A stretch of DNA of 64,000 nt from Agarophyton chilense. Lineage: Eukaryota; Rhodophyta; Florideophyceae; Gracilariales; Gracilariaceae. The notes beneath the pieces were generated by a model. The model saw only the letters and a list, made by a program, of their open reading frames with translations, made no database searches and was not told the origin of the DNA. Made by a program: the position numbers and the translations under genes. This document shows, one piece after another, positions 59,950 to 64,000 of the stretch; the first letter of the stretch is position 1; every line of letters begins with the position of its first letter. The stretch covers positions 682,001 through 746,000 of the forward strand of contig JARGXX010000080.1 in the NCBI GenBank assembly GCA_030374765.1. The letters run 5' to 3'.

Positions 59950-62908
59950 TCTTTTTGCGCATTTGACTGGTTGAATCTTCATGACCAAGTGCTCACTCGC
60001 ATTCTCTTCACCTTCAAGCTTGTTTTGGCTTCAAGTCTCCGAACCAGAACCAAAAAGACCATGCGATTGCCACTCATCCCGAAAAAGGTCACGAGCGGTA
60101 GAGACTGTTTGATTTTAAGCTTGTTGGAATAGAAGCTAGCGAGTGGGAAAGTTTGAAAGCTCCTGTATATTGCGGAAGAATAATTCCGGCTGCGCGAGCA
60201 TTGTGTCATCATCTAGGAAGCACTGTGTGTGGTGGTGCTGACAATGGAACGACTAGACCCTCGGTTCTCACCGCACTGTGGCTAGCATTGTTTCAGTTCA
60301 TTCCGTGGCCGCAGACTCTCATTTTGGTACCCGGCGATGATATAACTCAGAAACGCTTTACTGAGCATGTTCGGGAGAAAAGAGGATCCCACACATGGTG
60401 AAGAAAGAAAAAAAAGTCATCTCGGTTTCTCAGTTCCCAGTCAGAGATCGGTATTCATGATTCCCAACCCGAACTTAGTGTCCCGTTTTTCTGCTTGGAT
60501 AGATCTTCATGAATCAGCCGAACCACGCTTGGAGATTCCTGATCCGTTCACTTTTGGGGTTTCAACTCCCAGCAGCTTTCATTCCATCGTGTTGATTGGC
60601 GTTGCTCTTTTGTTCCGTTGCAGACCTCCTTCTCTCTAGCTTTGGCGGGAGTAGTACAGCCTTTTCTTCACCTGGAAGAGTTTTTCAAATCTCGAGCGTA
60701 GACAAATCAATGGCTATATGAACAAGGAAGTGATGAAACAGTAGACGTTTGACGCATTCAATTTTTGTCAGAAGTTTTGAACATCGGCCTTGGGACGATT
60801 GCTTCTTTCTGGACTTGCTCTGAAATCTGTAAGTAGTTAATGAACGTTGGAGTTCGTTTCAAATCTGTCTGAAGTATATCTGCAATGCCAACATGTGCTA
60901 CTTCTAAAACCACCTTCAATCTGCATCATTTTCAAATAGCCCCGAGGAAGTTTTAAACGTACGATTTGACAACCTACCTTTTACTTTGCTCGTATTGGCA
61001 TCGATGTAATTTCTGCTCTCTCTGTGAAATAGCTCGTCCATGACATTGATACTTGGGAGGTTGTTCTTCTCATTTTACTTTCATCGCGTTCCCTGTGAAG
61101 CAAAAGAGCACGTCCATGAGAAAGAGACACCAGCAGATTGAGGGGCTTTCTATCTGAACCCAAACAGCGAACACCTGAACCTATTCAGTCCAAAGATCAT
61201 CATTCCTGATGGATCCTGACAGTATTGCATCGTGCGAAGTCCTCTCTTGCGAAGGGGTCGGTTAAGTCAACCAATAATTTACATATTTTTTATAATTCTG
61301 CGCCAAACAAGGACCGTGCGTTCGTCTATTCTTCACACATGTACTGTACATATGTACTGTGTTTTTATCGCATGCTCGAAAATCAAAAGTGAATGTATCT
61401 ATGTACTAATGCTGCTTCTACACAATGGAGTTCCACAACTAGCGCACCGAGTCTGCGATGCGAACGTTTGGATCGAGACAACGAAATCACTTAAACCTTT
61501 TTCTCGGCTGTTTGCATGGGACATACGCGGCTTTTGAGATTTATGTTTCTGTTTTCTGCGATGAAGCAATAGATCCCATTTGCGGTCGATACAGAAATGC
61601 TTCAATGATGTTATGAAAAATTTTCACATCGTGGCGAGTACAAATGATTGAAGAGGAAAGTTTTTCATAAATCGCTGAAGATTGAATCAGATCTGCGAAG
61701 GAGAAAAATGCCGTTGAATCCGCGCTAGAGAGACAAGTGTGTCCAGGGGTTTCTCTTTCTCGATGAAATGATTATCTTTGTTTCTCTTCTCCAGAGCTGC
61801 GCTTTATTCTTATTCCATGTTCTCTGGAACGCGAAAGAGAGAGTACTCGTGGTTCAGTTGCACGTTGGAGTCCAACGAAGCAGATATTACAGCCCCAACC
61901 GGAATGAAATTTTGTTGCACAGGTGTGGGATAGACTTGATTCGAGTGAAAAGAAGGATGAAGGTCGGGAGAATGTCTTCCTTATCTTCCGTGAATTGAAA
62001 CTATTCCTGCTGAGCTTGTAGAGAATACCGACGGGCGGGCACCGATTTGGATGAGCAATGAAAACGTACTACTTTTATTTTAAATAATCTACTCTACTTT
62101 GAAGAAAGAAATGAAAGCGGAAAAGGAGACCTAGAGTGGAGGCCAAGAACGACGTTGAATTTGGAGCTGAGGCGCTATTGACGAACGTTTTGCAATGCCT
62201 AAAGCTACATACGGCATGTTGTCAACGCAAACACATCATCAATTGAATCGATAGATTCCAAAGAATTCTGCCATTTCTAAAGAGCGCCAATCGCTTTAAC
62301 CATGCGTATATCTCACGGTCATGGAATGCAGATTGTGGATCATAAAAAAGAAGAAACCGGAAGAGGGTGGAGATGAGGAGATGCGAATGGGACAACATTC
62401 CGGAACATAGCCCATTGTCTAACCTCAAGCAAACATATCATTGTCTGATATTCATTTCCGGTCGAGTATCTCCGGAATCTTTTTTACCAACTCGATGACA
62501 TGATATTCTTGCCATAGCGGCAGCGAATAGTAGAACGAAGACATTATCCGTACTTTGACTCCTCAACCCACGTGCCACTGGCTAGAAGCAACCTCGAATC
62601 AGCTGACAATCATTGTGAACATATCCGCGAAGTCCGTTCGCTCGATTTCGATTCCCGACATGGTCACTGTCTCCTCCCTTCATCCATTACAGATGGTCCA
62701 TCTCCAATCGCTGGTCACTGGCCATACCTTTGGGGCAGGTGGACCTCAAGACTGGATCTGGCCTCCACCGGCTTGAAAATGAAATCCACTGGTTTGCAAA
62801 AAATGTTCTGGTCGATACCACATCTTAGGGAGTCTTTTTTATCAATAATAGCGATTGGATTGCTCAACAATTATGCCAGCCGGGATTTTAATTCTTCACA
62901 ATCCCACA

Positions 62909-63251
62909 GTCGACAATTAAGATTCAACGGAGAGCCGATGAAGCATATCGTGTGTTTGCAGCGATGGAAGGAAAGCTCCAACGTGAAATCCAGTTAGCTA
63001 TCGTTCGCTCATGCTCATATGTCACAATGCGGGCTGAAGTCAAGAGTTCACACAAAGTATTGAAAGAACGCAATTCTCTAAATCGTTTTCTACGACCACT
63101 GTGTTTGTCGATCCTTGAAAGTCGCGCAAGAAAAGGAAAGGCAGAAGAGACTACAGTCGCGAAGAAACAGCACTCTGTCCATTATTCAAGGATCCATCCA
63201 GTCCCCATCGCCTGTCTCACGCCTAATTTCGGGGACGTTTATCGCTTATAA
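62909..63251 (+). CDS. Possible exon, unknown basic protein
   Basis: An open frame after an AATCCCACAG acceptor-like site encodes about 113 residues with helical, basic composition (RRADEAYRVFAAMEGKLQRE and SLNRFLRPLCLSILESRARK) and ends at TAA near 63251. No recognised family. It might be a decayed gene or mobile-element remnant. Confidence 0.2.
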
Positions 63252-64000
63252 TTCGACTGTTGGGTGATATTATGGGATTGTAGCCGAGTGTGTCCTGAAA
63301 GACATATACTATGAACTCAAAGCATTACTCGAATATGTATCAATCCATGCAATCTAATTGTCCATGATGTTACCGATGACAAAATGCCAGCTCTAGTACT
63401 GTCACAATTCACATCGCTTTACGGCTATCATTTCACTTCATCCTAACGCTCTCACTCTGCCTCCGATATCGACTGGAGCGATTTCTCGAATTTTCGATTC
63501 TGACACGTGCGCTTCCCGCCACACGATTACTTCTGACTGTTGATGGAAGAAATGCTGACGAACGAAATCGCCCATCTGATACTCGAGAACGAGACAGTGT
63601 ACTTATTTAGTTCCACATGTAGAATCCATTCCTTCCCCGAAACGTGAATACCCTCTCACTCTGCACAGCACTAAGAGGCCACCGAGGTCTACTTACTTTC
63701 AACTTTAAAACTTCTGCTCGAATCGTATCATTGAATCCTAATGCGTCTCCAAAAATTACCGGTGCAAAAGAGATCGCCGTAGAGCGGACAAAGGCTGGGA
63801 CAGAGGCCTGGAAGAGTTTCTGGCCCCGCCACGACTCCTCTCGAGCACAAGGTGTGACATTACCATTGAAAGAAAGGGTATGAAGTAGCTTTGGTTCTTC
63901 TCTTTGGCGAAAATATTTGATATGATAATAGGTTAGCCAGGTATTTTTTATGATTTTGAGTTGCCCTGGTCATCGACAGGAGTGCTTGGTTCCTCCTGTT

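Larger units (their letters stand above)
56327..64000. other. Gene-poor 7.7-kb right end
   Basis: I find no recognisable gene family here. Base composition is AT-richer than the left of the window. Short frames occur on both strands. Exon-like pieces at 56956-57405, 57727-57945, 58705-58878 and about 62909-63251 (all +) are listed separately with low confidence. Two CTAGCTAG palindromes (56723 and 57493) and a 13-bp triple repeat (59911) are the only structured elements. Confidence 0.4.

Noticed and set aside
1-64000. CRISPR arrays, bacterial operons or phage genes
   Set aside because: Spliceosomal introns, organelle leaders and eukaryotic complexes show nuclear DNA; no regularly spaced repeat arrays were seen.

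Overview
The window is nuclear DNA of a eukaryote with a compact, mostly short-intron or intronless gene layout. Genes alternate between strands, convergent neighbours are sometimes only 15-70 bp apart, and introns are 67-150 bp with GT(A/G)(A/C/T)G(T) donors, YAG acceptors and, in several, a TCTAAC-like branch site. The gene content (class II trehalose-phosphate synthase/phosphatase, UPF0301/YqgE protein with a transit-like leader, PurM with a transit-like leader, a plant RH39-like helicase, a DM13-DOMON-cytochrome b561 protein, a FAR1-type Mutator transposon) points to a photosynthetic protist. A unicellular red alga is my best guess, held weakly.

Left part (1-27.2 kb): NOT3 C-terminus, TMEM115-like membrane protein, six-finger C2H2 protein, choline/ethanolamine phosphotransferase, a secretory methyltransferase-like protein with an Asp tract, a degenerate DHHC-family protein, monofunctional DHFR, AIR synthase (PurM), a mitoribosomal mL59-like protein, an E2 ubiquitin-conjugating enzyme (3 exons), KTI12, ORC5, tRNA-Ile(AAU), DPM3, a DEVD-type RNA helicase, a gene-poor 2.7 kb block, a DUF271-type glycosyltransferase, organellar EF4/LepA (6 exons), RPN12 (3 exons), an unknown Gly/Asp-repeat protein and a UPF0301/YqgE protein. 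The first 7.5 kb and the 25-27 and 34-35 kb stretches are very GC-rich and full of trinucleotide repeats, many of them inside coding sequence.

Centre (27.5-34.05 kb): a complete, apparently young Mutator-like transposon. It has 288-bp terminal inverted repeats differing at only 3 positions, a perfect 10-bp target duplication and a single two-exon gene for a 1814-aa protein. That protein joins a C48/Ulp1-type protease, two FAR1/WRKY-GCM1-like zinc domains, a MULE DDE transposase core and a SWIM zinc finger. It sits in what was a roughly 460-bp divergent promoter between the UPF0301 gene and a TPS-TPP gene. This is the most notable object in the window.

Right part (34-56.3 kb): TPS-TPP-like protein with a disrupted synthase N-lobe, a coiled-coil protein with an internal duplication, an ArfGAP, a class I haem peroxidase (cytochrome c peroxidase type) with a 19-nt microexon, a large DM13-DM13-DOMON-DOMON-b561 redox protein, two unknown membrane proteins, a three-exon DUF3228 protein and a single-SANT/Myb protein. 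From 56.3 kb to the end (7.7 kb) I recognise no gene family. There are only short open frames, small repeats and a few exon-like pieces, noted with low confidence.
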